In this document: positions 11,955 to 24,700 of the stretch, piece after piece
Numbering within the stretch: position 1 is the first letter of the stretch
Layout: each line of letters starts with the position of its first letter
Assembly (NCBI GenBank): GCA_916048095.2
Contig: OU696585.1
Span: 3,386,645-3,450,644, forward strand
Direction: 5' to 3'
Source: Sacculina carcini
Taxonomy: Eukaryota; Arthropoda; Thecostraca; Sacculinidae
DNA: 64,000 nucleotides
The notes under the pieces: generated by a model
The model's database searches: none
Told to the model about the DNA's origin: nothing
The model's input: only the letters and a program-made list of their open reading frames with translations
Translations under genes and position numbers: made by a program

Positions 11955-14900
11955 TAAAACCCGCCCGTTGTGCGGAGCAATTCATAAAAATATTGCAAAT
12001 TAAAAATAAATAAGGCAAACTCATAAGTACCTTAATCAATTAAAAAGTCTAAATTTCATTATTTTTAATTTTATTTTGACAAAATATTTTCACTCAGCCC
12101 GCCTGATATTTAAACCCGGCCGACGTGCGGAATAATTCAGAACTCAAACACCATCCGTTCTGGTTCTTGAAATCAAATCCATTAGTTTTGTATATGAATT
12201 CATTCTACACTGTGAAATTGAACGTTTTATTGCTGCCCGCGGGACATTTTTATTTCATACAAATGAGCCATCGCTTCGTTTGCGTTTGAAGCCCCTGATC
12301 ATTGAACCAGCGAACCATGAACCAGCGCAATTATGTCACCTCATATTCAAGCATACATACACAGACAGACAGATAATTTCCTCTTTATGTATATATAGCA
12401 TTGAAACCCGCCCGTTGTGCGGAACAATTAATAAAAATATTGCAAATTAAAAATAAATAAGGCAAACTCATGAAGACCTTAATCAATTAAAAAGTCTAAA
12501 TTTCATTATTTTTAATTTTATTTTGACAAAATATTTTCACTCAACCCGCCTCATATTTAAACCCGCCCGACGTGAGGAATAATTCAGAACTCGAGCACCA
12601 TCCGTTCTGATTCTTGAAGTCAAATCCATTAGTTTTGTATATTAATTCATTGTATACGTTGAAATTGAACGTTTTATTGCTGCCCGCGGGATATTTTTAT
12701 TTAATAAAGATGAGCCATCGCTTCGTTTGCGTTTCAAGCCCCTGATCATTGAACCAGCGAACCATGAACCAGCGCAATAATGTCACCTCATATTCAAGCA
12801 TACATACACAGACAGACAGATAATTTCTTCTTTATGTATATATATAGCATTAAAACCCGCCCGTTGTGCGGAGCAATTCATAACATGAAATTCATATTCA
12901 ATTCATAAAAAAATATGGAAAAATATAAATGAAATAGGGTACACTCATAAAAATATTAATCAATTGAAAATTATAAGTTTAATAATTTTTATTTCGACAA
13001 AATATTTCCCCTCAGTCCGCCTGAGTCATTTTTATACCCGCCCGTCGTGCTGAATAATTCAGAACTCGAACACGATCCGTTCTGCACCTTGAAGTCAAAT
13101 CCATTGGTTTTGTGTATGGATTAATTCTACAGGGTAAATTGAACGTTCTATTGTCTATAGTTGCTGCCCGCGGAGCATTTTTATTTTTAAAAAAATACTT
13201 TTTTTTAAATGAACCATTTGAAAAAAATGAACTAAAAAATGGAAACACTTTTTTAAACCCGCCCGTCGTGCGGAACAATTCATACAATAAAATTCATATT
13301 TGAAGTCAAATCCATTGGTTTTGTGTATGGATTAATTCTACAGGGAAAATTGAACGTTCTATTGTCTATAGTTGCTGCCCGTGGAACATTTTTATTTTTT
13401 TTAAAAATTACCTTTTTTAAATAAACCATTTGAAAAAATGATCTAAAACACTTTTTTAAACCCACCCGACGTGCGGAACAATTCATACAATAAAATTCAT
13501 ATCAAATCCATAAAATATAATGAATACAAATTGAAAACCAAAAAATGTAACCTATAAATATCTTAACCAATAGAAAAGTCTAAATGTGAATATTTTTGTT
13601 CTTATTTTGACAAATATTATCCCTCAACCCGCCTGATATATAAATCTGCCCGTCGTGTGGTATAATTCAGAACACAAACACGAAACAAACAATGAAAGAT
13701 GATGAAATCTTTTCATCAGAATGTTTCCAAACTATATTTATTACTTAACATCATTCCCCAATATCATTTGCTTAAGCACTATTTTACTTTTACCGCTATA
13801 ATATTTATTGCTAAAATTTATATATTTTCCGCTATCATTAAAACCCAATATAACCTGAGTCAAACCTACCCAACCCAACCCAACAATCCAATCTTGACCG
13901 CACTCAGCCTAGTCTGAGGTGATTTAACTTATTAGTTTGTGATCACAAAATATACTGATGCGATCATAATTTGTAATCAGAAGACTGAGATTATCTACCC
14001 CAGGGGTCCCAAACACGCGGCCCACAAATACTTATCTCTCAACCCGCCAATATAGTATCGGAACCAAACTGTAAGGCAGCTAAATTCACATTTGTTGCAT
14101 AATGCGATATAATTATACACCATTATCATATTATCTCATAATTCCCGGTTAATGCTTCCACTAATGCATCATATTCATACAGTTGTTATTTTTTGGATTA
14201 CACCGATATTAAAGCCCTTGATATTACAGCCGATATTATATTATGCAATCTATATTCTGCTACGTATTATTCGTAATACATATATCATCAGATCGCAAAA
14301 TATATTTAAAGGTTCACATCATTCTCCAAAATCATTTGCTATTCTACTTTTATCGCTAGAATATTTACTGCTAGCAAAATATCATATACCTCGCTATCAT
14401 TTAAACCCACTCTTTATAGATACATTTAAGCCCGCCCGTCGTGCGGAACAGTTCATTAAATATAATTAATATTCAATTCATAAAAAAATTAGTTAAAATT
14501 GAAAAAGAAAAACAAACCCATAGGAACGTTTAGCCAATATGAAAGTCTAAATGTGAAATTTATGTTTCAATTTAGAAAACATGTTTTTCCACAACCCGCC
14601 TCATATTTAAAGCTGCCCGTCGTGCGGAATAATTCAGAACTCAAACACGAAACAAACACAAAGAAAATTGATGAAAAACGACCAATAGAAAAAGTGAAAT
14701 TTGTATATTCTTGTTTTAATTATTGACGATGTTTTTCCCTCAACACTGCTCAAATTCACACCCGTCCTTCGTGTGTAGTAATTCAGAAGTGTAACACTAT
14801 CAAAACAATGAAACTTTCTGTCATCTCTATAATTCCAGATTTATGCGTCCGCTAAAACAGCATATTCATATAGTTGGCATTGCATGATATTACAACCCAT

Positions 14901-15025
14901 ATCCTTATGCAACTTAAGCTTATGCAACTTGAAATTAAACCAATTAAATTATACAGTAAAATTCAGTAGTTAACTTTGTTCCCAGTAGTATTTTACCCGC
15001 CCGTCGGGCGGAACAATTCATGTGT
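11955..15025 (+). repeat. Dispersed-tandem array with CCCGCCCGTCGTGCGGAA core
   Basis: A core reading roughly ACCCGCCCGTCGTGCGGAA followed by CAATTCATA or TAATTCAGAAC occurs at least 13 times (about 11959, 12114, 12404, 12560, 12854, 13036, 13257, 13461, 13645, 14430, 14612, 14759, 14994). Two alternating core types are spaced about 150-180 bp. The first three type-1 cores repeat with a period near 445 bp and share ACAGACAGACAGATAA plus a short TATATA run. The units diverge rightwards. No coding frame is credible. A shortened copy lies at 32261-32843. Confidence 0.75.
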
Positions 15026-15031
15026 AAATAT

Positions 15032-16008
15032 GGAGACTACCCCATTTGAGACACGGACTATTTGAGACAAACCTCACGGCCGCTCTCAACCTCTACATAA
15101 TCCGACCCGTGCCATGGGCGCGGCAAGACCATACCGCAGTTTGAAGTGACAGTTAGAGACAATCCGATAGAGGGCGCTGAAACTGGCCGTTTGAGACAAA
15201 AAGCGAGAGTGCGGGAGGACTAATTCGCTAGGCAGAGCGTGTGATAATAAGCCGCTCAGGCAACTTGCCGTTGTTAACGAGTGTTCATTTGACGCAGTCG
15301 AGTCTAGATATACGCCGTCAAAATTCACCGACTACATCCGACTAAACGGATACTGAATATGTTTACTTACTAATTTGTATGTTTACGGATACAATACTTT
15401 GCATACGAAAAAAGTAATTTGTACGGATGCTGAATATGTTTACTGATTACTTTGTATGTCTATTTGTCAAGGAACCAATATATATGGAACTAAGAAACTA
15501 GATACACGTACGAAATATAAATAATTGCGAGCTTTTTGCAGTTACGTTTACTATTAAGTCTCTGGTTAGGTTAGGCTCTGGTTATTTTCATTTTATTTAT
15601 CTCCATTATTATTAATTTTTTTCCTTTCTGTGAATTTTCTACTTCTTTTCTCACATCTTGATATCGTGTACTGTTGTTTCTAATTGTTGTCTCTTTCGCG
15701 CTTGTTTCTGTGTGAGCGCTATACAAATACATTGTTGTTGTTGTTGTTGTTGTAGGCTGTTTTCAGCCCTAGTAATAGGTAGTACACGTTCTGTGCAAAA
15801 CGAACTCTTCCTACAACAGCTATTGGTTAGGTTAGGTTAGGTTAGGCAAAACACTGATGCCGTATATTTCATATACACTTTTAGCTCCAGCACTAGTATT
15901 ACTTGTGTGCGCCTATGCTGCCAGCTGGATTAGGACGGCAAAGAGAGAGTATGGGAGCGCAAGGGAAGTTTGTCTCAAATAGACTTTGTTCCAAATGGCT
16001 CCATGTCC
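15032..16008. mobile_element. TIR element, copy 1 (8-bp target duplication, internal TTAGG)
   Basis: The element is flanked by an 8-bp direct repeat GTAAATAT (15024-15031 and 16009-16016). The empty site is present once at 32806-32813 in the duplicated block. It begins GGAGACTACCCCATTTGAG and ends with the inverse of a similar end (ACTATTTGAGACAAAC on both sides). It has no transposase frame and carries TTAGG tracts (about 15560 and 15825-15845). A LINE 3' tail is nested in it. A TSD of 8 bp is typical of hAT or P superfamilies; which one is unknown. Confidence 0.85.
15585..15755 (+). mobile_element. L2/CR1-group LINE 3' tail nested in the TIR element
   Basis: The stretch ends GCGCTATACAAATACATTG followed by (TTG)n, and it matches the 3' UTR of the LINE fragment at 51357-51925 (shared TCTCACATCTTGATA and TGTACTGTTGTTTCT). 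It is absent from the two other TIR elements, so it inserted after that element spread. Only the 3' UTR is left. Confidence 0.7.
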
Positions 16009-16019
16009 GTAAATATTGA

Positions 16020-18175
16020 GGACAATAAAGCCATTCTATTCAGTATAGTGTAGCATTAATTAAACTGTACCCAATAAAACCACACCATCCATGCTTGGAG
16101 CTAATATGATGCATTCTTAATTGTGATTGGGCTTCAGTGAAATTTAATCGGTGTATATTCCTGTGTAATCGCAAGTGCGCATAATAGCTGTCAAATTGGT
16201 AATATGTGCTTTTGACTTTACACCGCCGTAACTTCCTTCAGATACACTTTGGAAAATTACAAATTATACCGTATTGTAGAAAACAAGATTTCTAGCACGA
16301 TGATATAATTTATTTTTATGTGTTACAAATATTTACTGAGAAATAGTAGAAAAAGGAATAAATTTCAGTCGCCCGGTGTTCAAGTGCAATTTTGGATGTA
16401 TTTGAGAATTTTGCCAATTTTACACGTTTTTTGTATAATTTGTGGGTATAAATTATAGCTTATCTTGTAGAACACAAAACTATCTACACAGTAGTATATT
16501 CCTGTGTAATCGCAAGTGCGCATAATAGCTGTCAAATTGGCAATATGTCCTTTTGACTTTACACCGCCGAAACGTCCTTCAGATACACTTTGGAAAATTA
16601 CAAATTATACCGTATTGTAGAAAACAAGATTTCTAGCACGATGGTATAATTTATTTTTATGTGTAACAAATATTTACTGAGAAATAGTAGAAAAATGAAT
16701 TTATTTTAGTCGCCCGGTGTTCAAGTGTAATTTGGGATGTATTTGAGAATATTGCCAATTTTACACGTTTTTTTTATCATTTGTGGGTATAAATTATAGC
16801 TTACCTTGTAGAACACAAAATTCTCTACACAGTAGTATATTTTTGTGTAATCGCAAGTGCGTAAATTGTGATTGGACTTCAGTGAAATTAAATCAGTGTA
16901 TATTCATGTGTAATCGCAAGTGCGCATAATAGCTCTCAAATTGGCAACATGACATTTTGACTTTACACCGCCGTAACTTCCTTCAGATACACTTTGGAAA
17001 ATTAAAAATTCTACCGTATTGTAGAAAACCAAATTTCTAGCACGATGGTATAATTCATTTTAATTTGTGACAATTAGTTATTGAGAAATACGTAGAAAAA
17101 TGAATTAATTTTAGTCACCCGGTGTTCAAGTGAATTTGGGATGTATTTGCGGATTTTGCCAATTTTACACGTTTTTTGTATCATTTGTGGGTATAAATTA
17201 TAACTTATCTTGTAGAACACAAGATTATCTACACAGTAGTATATTCCTGTGTAATCGCAAATGCGCATAATAGCTGTCAAATTGGCAAAATGTCTTTTTG
17301 ACTTTACACCGCCGTAACTTCCTACAGATATACTTTGGAAAATTAAAAATTATACCGTATTGTAGAAAACAAAATTTCTAGCACGATGAGACAATTTATT
17401 TTCATATATAACGAATATTTACTGATAAATAGTAGAAAAATAAATATATTTTAGTCACCCGGTGTTCAAGTGTAATTTTGGATGTATTTGAGAATTTTGC
17501 CAATTGTACACGTTTTTTGTATCATTTGTGGGTATAAATTATAACTTTTCTTGTAGAACACAAAATTATCTACACAATAGTATAATTTTTATAGCTGTAC
17601 CATTGCTGGTTTATGAGGAATAGATAGCGGAATATTGACCAAAATATTCACGTTTTTTGTGCTAATTTTGCCTTTTTGCTTTTTTGTTATTTACACTTCA
17701 CACCGCCGTAACTTTTGTTTAATACACTTTCGAAAATTAAAAATTATGCCGTGTTGTAGCAAACAAAATTCCCAGCATGATGGTATTATTTATTTAGATG
17801 TGTGATTATTAGTTTTTGAGAAATAGAGAAAAAAGTATAGAAAATCGGACGCGTGGAGTTTAAATAAAATTTTGAATGTAGATTGATTGTTTTCCGTTTT
17901 ACATGTTTTATATTCAATTTTTGGGTATAAATTATAATTCGTTGAGTAGAAAAGAAAGTTTTCTACACAGTGGTATACTTTTTATAGTTGTACTATTGCT
18001 GGTTTAGGAAGAGTAGTCTTCAGAAAATTGACCAAAATTTTCGCATTTTTCAGGGTTAATTTTGTCTTTTCACCGCTATAACTTTTTTATTTCGTTTTTG
18101 AAATTTAAAATTTAATCTAAAGTGTAGACAAGAAAATTTCAAACGTGATGGTATAAATTGTTAGCGAGTAGGCTA
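16020..18175. repeat. AT-rich tandem repeat, unit about 340 bp
   Basis: Blocks such as TGTGTAATCGCAAGTGCGCA recur at about 16165, 16505, 16905 and 17250, and GGGTATAAATTATA / TTGTAGAACACAAAA blocks recur in step. The last about 600 bp are more diverged units. No gene is seen. The whole array is repeated at 33870-35995 upstream of copy 3 but is missing upstream of copy 4, so it is not required for the conserved proximal region. Confidence 0.8.
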
Positions 18176-18224
18176 AGTGGTGGCCGAATAATAGCTGATA
18201 GAAAATGGACCAAGGAGGGTCGAA

Positions 18225-18315
18225 CAGACACACAGACACACACACAGACACACACACACACACACAGAGGATCTCTTTTATATATATAGATATATATATA
18301 TATATATATATATTC
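18225..18315. repeat. CA/CAGA and TA microsatellite
   Basis: Runs of ACAGACACACA and TATATA directly upstream of the conserved kinase-gene leader. The corresponding site before copy 3 is interrupted by the LINE at 36066-38663. Confidence 0.8.
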
Positions 18316-18727
18316 ACCGAAAACTTTGAAACAAACCTTTCTATATATGCTTAATTTTACCCGGATTATTCTAACCTCAAGTACCTATTAGTTATTTTTC
18401 ACGAGATTTCATTGGGGATATTTTTACGAAATAAATAGTTTTTTATGTATTGAACAAAAAACAGCAAAATCTGGGTTTTGTGAGTAATAGACTCACTGAA
18501 AACTGTGAAACAAACATTTATATATAATTAATTTACCGAATTATTTTAACCTCAAGTGCCGATTACCTGTTTTCCACGAGTTTTCACTGGGAATAATATT
18601 TACGAGATAGCGAGTATAGTAGTTGTGGTTGACGCAGTCATTCCTGAACTGAATTGCGGTAGTGAAGCATCGTTTTCACACACTGTCAATTTTGATCTAG
18701 CGTCGAAGGTGAATACCTGAAGACACC
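18316..18727 (+). promoter_or_regulatory. Conserved proximal upstream region of kinase copy 2
   Basis: About 410 bp directly before the start codon is nearly identical before copies 2, 3 and 4, although the DNA further out differs. Inside it two related blocks follow each other: GAAAACTTTGAAACAAAC...ACCTCAAGTACC...TTCA-TGGG and, about 175 bp later, GAAAACTGTGAAACAAAC...ACCTCAAGTGCC. This looks like a duplicated control element. No clear TATA box sits at a fixed distance. The start codon context is AGACACCATGC, with a second in-frame ATG four codons in. Promoter function is an inference from conservation and position. Confidence 0.5.
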
Positions 18728-21700
18728 ATGCAAGCAATGCACAGCAAAAGCGATATTGATGAAGCATTCATCAAACACCTAGCCTGGACCGGTGTTACCG
18801 AAGAGGCAGCAAAGTTATGTGTCCACTACAACATCTCTTCAAAGTGGAGCATGCTTTCCAACTGGAGGAAGACCATCCGCCAGTGTCCCGCGCACTATGT
18901 GCGCTATATCAAGATCTACTCGGCGAAAATGATCACCCAGAAGCCCAGCAAAGTTCTCGCCATGTGTGGCAAGCATACCACTTTGCTGAAGGATTTGGAG
19001 ATTTCGCTACGTATGTACACCAGATGGTGGCAATTAGATTTTGTACAGCAGCAACAAGGGGTCATTGTTCTGCTCGACTACATGAATATTGTACTGTCGG
19101 CCAAAGAACGCGTTGACCAAAAAGAGAAAACAGCCGTTCAAACCTGCTGTATGCAGATCTTCAAAACATCAAACACCAAAAAGACCACTCGGATGGCCAA
19201 TGCACAACAGGTGTTAAGCCTATGTGTGCTCTGCCTCAAAGCAATAGTCAGTGAGAGGCAATCACTCAGCAAAATTGTGCTGGATCGGGATAATACCCTG
19301 GTACTGGTACGTTGCGTGGACTTTATCCAGCAAGAGGCCACTGCATCGACCATTATGGGCATTTTGAAAAAGCTGGCCAAAATCAACCCGTATGTCAGCG
19401 CAACAATTCAAGAAGTTCGCTACGTGGATCTCAGCACGCGTGAGATTGGTCAGTTGAGCAAGTTAGTCACGAATTTCGATGAGCCTGGACCTCGATCACC
19501 ATACATCGATTACTCTGATATTCCTCGGGTACTAAACTGGGTTGTTTGTGAGGATATCGGAATATCTAGCCGTCAGTGTGACATACAGCCAATAAGCAGA
19601 ACAGTAATGCTCTTCAGTGAAATGTTAAAGGCATTGGACCTGATAGAAAACATATGTTCAGACAGTGTAATGAACAAACATCAGGCCAACGAAGACGTTA
19701 GGAAATCTACGAACAACGGTATTGGTAGAAAGAGCAGAAACGCAACCGATAAAGTGGTTTTTGTAAATAGTGACGTGTCACTGTCAATGTCCACTGATTT
19801 CATAATACCACCGCCATCATCACGATCACTATCATTACTACCACAACCACAACCACTACCATCACCTTCACCACTACCACCACCATCACCATCGTCGTCG
19901 ACCCTTCCATCAGCTGTTGTGTGCCGAGGAGACCCGCAGCCCTTCCTTGGACCAGCCGAGTCGACGCGCCCAGGCGACCAGCAGACCGGCCATCTCGACC
20001 GGGCGTCGCCACAGGTCCTCCAGCTGAAGACCCGTGGGCATGTTTGGGCAGCGGAACAGATGGGGAATTGTTCCACTACATATTTGACATGTCGAGGGTC
20101 CCGGATTCTCCTCGATGTCACCAGCGGGGCAGATGAAGTTCACCGGCCACGCTCCGGCACGCGAAGATCGACCGACACAAAAAATGATGCAGGGCTTCCA
20201 GATTTTGGATGCGGGAGAGATTTACATGATTTGAGCAGAGTCCCTCTGGGTATGCTGCAGTCCAACCGCGTGCAGACCGAGGACCTCCGGACTCTACCGT
20301 CACCATCACCACCACAATCACCACGACTACAATCACCATCATCACCACAATCATCATCATCATTATCATCACCACAATCATCATCACCACCACAATCATC
20401 ATCACCACCACAACCATCATCATCACCATTATCACCACAATCATCATCATCATCATCATCACCACCACAACCATCATCATCACCATTATCACCACAATCA
20501 TCAACATCACCGACATCATCTCCGCTACTTCCACCGTCGCGATTTATTCCTCACGCTACATCTAGTCTTGTTTCGCGTAATAAGTTATTGAAGAGAAAAC
20601 GCACAGGCGAGATAGTGGCGCAGACACATCTGAGCTCTGACTCAACAAATGGTGAACTTCACACCGACACCAGCACCAAGTCGATGAAGATGTCGGACAA
20701 AGTTGGTGTTGACGCGGTGGAGCCGGCACTCGTGGTCATCCCCACCAGCAACAAGACTGTCAGTGTGGATCTGGTTCCTGCCGGGACCGTAACCGAGGCG
20801 ATGGACGCGACCACACCATCGCCACCATCATCATTAGCATTATCAACATCATCTCCATCATCATATCCGCTACTTCAACCGTGGCGATGTCTTCGTCACG
20901 CTACGTTTAGTATTGTTTCGCGGAACAAGTTATTGAACAGTAAGCGTACTGAAGAGCTATCATCATCACCGACACAACCATCATCCCCCAGACTGCCATC
21001 ACCTCCATCACCATCACCAGTATCATCACCATCAACAGTATCATCATCACCACCATCATCTCCGCTACGTCAACCGTACCGATTTAGTCGTCACGCTACG
21101 TTTAGTCTTGTTTCGCGTAACCAGTTATTGAAGAGAAACCGCACAGGCCAGCTACTGGCGCCGACGCATCTGCGCTCTGACTCAATCAATGGTGCACTTA
21201 ACACCGACACCATCACTAAGTCTATAAAGATGTCCGGCAAAGGTAGTGTTGACGCGGTGGAGCCGGCACTCGTGGTCGTCTCCACCAGCAACGAGACGGT
21301 CAGTGTGGATCTAGCTCCTGCTGGGACCGCTAACGAGACGATGGACGCGGCCACATCATCACCACCATCATCACCACTATCACCATCACCAGTATCATCA
21401 TCATCTCGAACATCAACAGTATCATCATCACCACCATCATCACCAGTAACATCATCGCCATCATCTCCGCTACTTAAGCCGTGGCGATTTCTTCGTCACG
21501 GTACGCTTAGCCTTGTTTCGCGTGAGAAGCTATTGAAGAGAAAGCGCTCTGGAAAGCTACCATCACCACGATCACGACCATCATCTCCATCATCAACAGG
21601 GGCACCCTCATCACAATCACCACGACTACCATCACCGCCATCACCACCATCATCACAACCATCATCGCCCCGACTACCATCACCATCATCACCACTATCA

Positions 21701-24700
21701 CCATCATCTCGAACATCAACAGTATCATCATCACCACCATCATCTCCGCTACTACAACCGTGGCGATTTCTTCGTCACGGTACGCTTAGCCTTGTTTCGC
21801 GTAAGAAGTTATTGAAGAGAAGGAACAATGGCGAGCTAGTGGCGCAGACGCATATGACCTCTGACTCAATCAGCGGTAAAATCCACACCGACACCACCAC
21901 TGAGTCGATGAAGATGTCAGGCAAAGCTGGTGTTGACGCGGTGGAGACGGCAGCCGTGGTCGTCTCCACCATCAAAGAGACGGTCAGTGTGGACCAGGAT
22001 CCTGCTGGGACAGCGACGGAGGCGATTAACGCGGTCACACTATCGCCACCATCATCACCACTACCATCATCGCCATCATCTCCGCTACTTAAACCGTGGC
22101 AATTTCTTCGTCACGGTACGCTTAGCCTTGTTTCGCGCAAGAAGTTATTGAAGCGAAAGCGCAATGGCAAGCTAGTGGCGCAGACGCATCTTCGCTCCAA
22201 CTCAATCAACGGTCAAATCCACACCGACGCCACCACTAAATCGAAGATGTCTGGCAAAGTTGGTGTTGACACATTGGAGCCGGTACTCGTGGTAGTCTCC
22301 ACCAGCAACGAGTCGGTCTGTGTGGATCTAGCTCCTGCTGGGACCGCGACCGAGGCGATGGACGCGGCCACATCATCACCACCATCATCACCAGTAACAT
22401 CATCGCCATCATCTCAGCTACTTAAGCCGTGGCGATTTCTTCGTCACGGTACGCTTAGCCTTGTTTCGCGTAAGAAGTTATTGAAGAGAAAGCGCTCTGG
22501 AAAGCTACCATCACCACGATCACGACCATCATCTCCATCATCAACAGGGGCACCCTCATCACAATCACCACGACTACAATCACCGCCATCACCACCATCA
22601 TCACAACCATCATCGCCCCGACTACCATCACCATCATCGCCCCGACTACCATCACCATCATCACCACTATCACCATCATATCGAACATCAACAGTATCAT
22701 CATCACCACCATCATCTCCGCTACTACAGCCGTGGCGATTTCTTCGTCACGGTACGCTTAGCCTTGTTTCGCGTAAGAAGTTATTGAAGAGGAAGCGCAA
22801 TGGCAAGCTAGCGGCACAGACGCATCTGCACTCTGACTCAACCAACGGTAAACCCCACACCGACACCACCACTAAGTCGGGCAATGTTGGTGTTGACGCG
22901 GTGGAGCCGGCTCTCGCCGTCGTCCCCACTAGCAAAGGGACGGTCAGTATGGACTTGGTTCCTGTTGGGACCGCGACCGAGGCGACAGACGCGGCCGCAC
23001 ACCCCATCCAATATTCACTGAACGATTTTGAAATGATCCGGGTGATTGGACGCGGCGGCTATGGTAAGGTTTTGATGGTGGAGCTGCGACGAAATCGGCG
23101 CGTCTACGCCATGAAGGTGATCAAGAAGAAGCTGATCACCGACAACAAAGATATCGGTCGGGTGCAGACCGAGAAACACGTGTTTGAGACGGCGTCCAAC
23201 CACCCGTTCCTGGTAGGAATGCACTCTTGCTTCCAAAGTCCCAGTCGGCTGTTCTTCGTGAATGAGTTTGTGAGCGGCGGCGACCTCATGTTTCACATGC
23301 AGCGCTACGGCAAACTGTCCAAGAAGCAGGTCAAGTTCTACTCGGCAGAGCTCTGCCTGGCGCTCAACTTTCTGCATGGAAACGGTATCATCCACCGTGA
23401 CCTCAAGTTGGAAAATGTCCTGATCGACCAAGAGGGACACATTAAGCTCAATGACTACGGTATATGCAAGGAAGGAATGCGGCCAGGTGACACAACGTCC
23501 ACATTCTGCGGCACGCCCCGCTACATGGCGCCGGAGATGGTGCTTGACAAGGGTTATGGCTTCAGTGTGGACTGGTGGGCGTTGGGCGTGCTCATGTTCG
23601 AGATGCTGACTGATCGCAATCCGTTCGAAATTGGTAATCATTCTGAAGCACCCAATGAGAATAACATCGACTATCTCTATCGAATGCTCGTCAAGACCAT
23701 CCACATTCCGCGCTCTATGTCGGTGAATGCGCGACAAATCCTGAAGGGGCTTCTAAAAAACAACCCGGTGGAGCGACTGGGCTGTCATCCGGACACCGGC
23801 TTCAAAGACATCGTTGGACATGCGTTCTTCAATAGTGTCGACTGGCAGCGTTTGGAGCAGAAGCAAGTGACGCCCCCGTACAAGCCACGCGTCAAGACCG
23901 AACTTGATCTGGCCAACTTTCCGTCCCTCATCACAGACGAGCCGGTGCGACTGACAACCGAAAACACAAGCGCCATTGAAAAAATCGACCAGAGCCAATT
24001 TGACGGTTTTGATTATGTAAGCCCGTTGCAAATATCGCTATCAATGTCATCACCCACACCATCTGCACGACCACCATCTCCATTACAATCACCATCACCA
24101 CATATATCTCCGCTACAACCGTCGCCATTTCCTCGTCACCCTACGTTGAGGCCAGTGTCGCGTAACAAGTTATTGAAGGGAAAGCACGCTGGCAAACCAG
24201 TGGCGCGGAAGCATCTGCGCTGTGACCCAACCAAGGGTAAACTACACACCAACACCACCACGAAGTCGATGAAGATATCGGCCAAAGTTGGAGTTGACGC
24301 GGTGGAGCCGGCTCTCGCCGTTGTCCCTACCATCACTAAAACGGCCAGTGTGGACCCGGTTCCTGCTGGGGCCAAGGCCATTCTCCCCAGTCAGTATTCG
24401 CTGGCCGATTTTGATCTGATCCGCGTGATTGGACGCGGCGGATTCGGCAAAGTGATGATGGTGGAATTACGACGCACTCGGCGCGTCTACGCCATGAAGG
24501 CGATCAAGAAGAAGCTGATCAAGAATGCCAAGGATAAAGGCCGAGTGCAGACCGAGACACGCGTGTTTAAGATGGTGTCCAACCACCCGTTCCTGGTGGG
24601 AATGCACTCGTGCTTCCAAAGTCCCAGTCGGCTGTTCTTCGTGATTCAGTTTGTGCGCGGCGGCGACCTCATGTTTCATATGGAGCGTCACGGCAAACTG

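Noticed and set aside
20096..20122. A functional 2A peptide splitting the kinase protein
   Set aside because: The motif is on the minus strand; the sense frame reads [11 protein letters not shown] there.
22455..22715. Minus-strand frames rich in Met, Val and Ile (for example [20 protein letters not shown]), looking like membrane proteins
   Set aside because: They are the reverse reading of in-frame CATCAC/CATCAT Ser-Pro tracts of the kinase gene and recur wherever these tracts occur.
23460..23475. DYG instead of DFG as a sign of a degraded kinase
   Set aside because: DYG is the normal form in atypical PKC; the metal-binding aspartate is present in all three domains.
23015..23737. Long minus-strand frames opposite the kinase domains (240 to 327 codons)
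   Set aside because: Antisense shadows of conserved kinase sequence; no recognisable domain and no own start signal.
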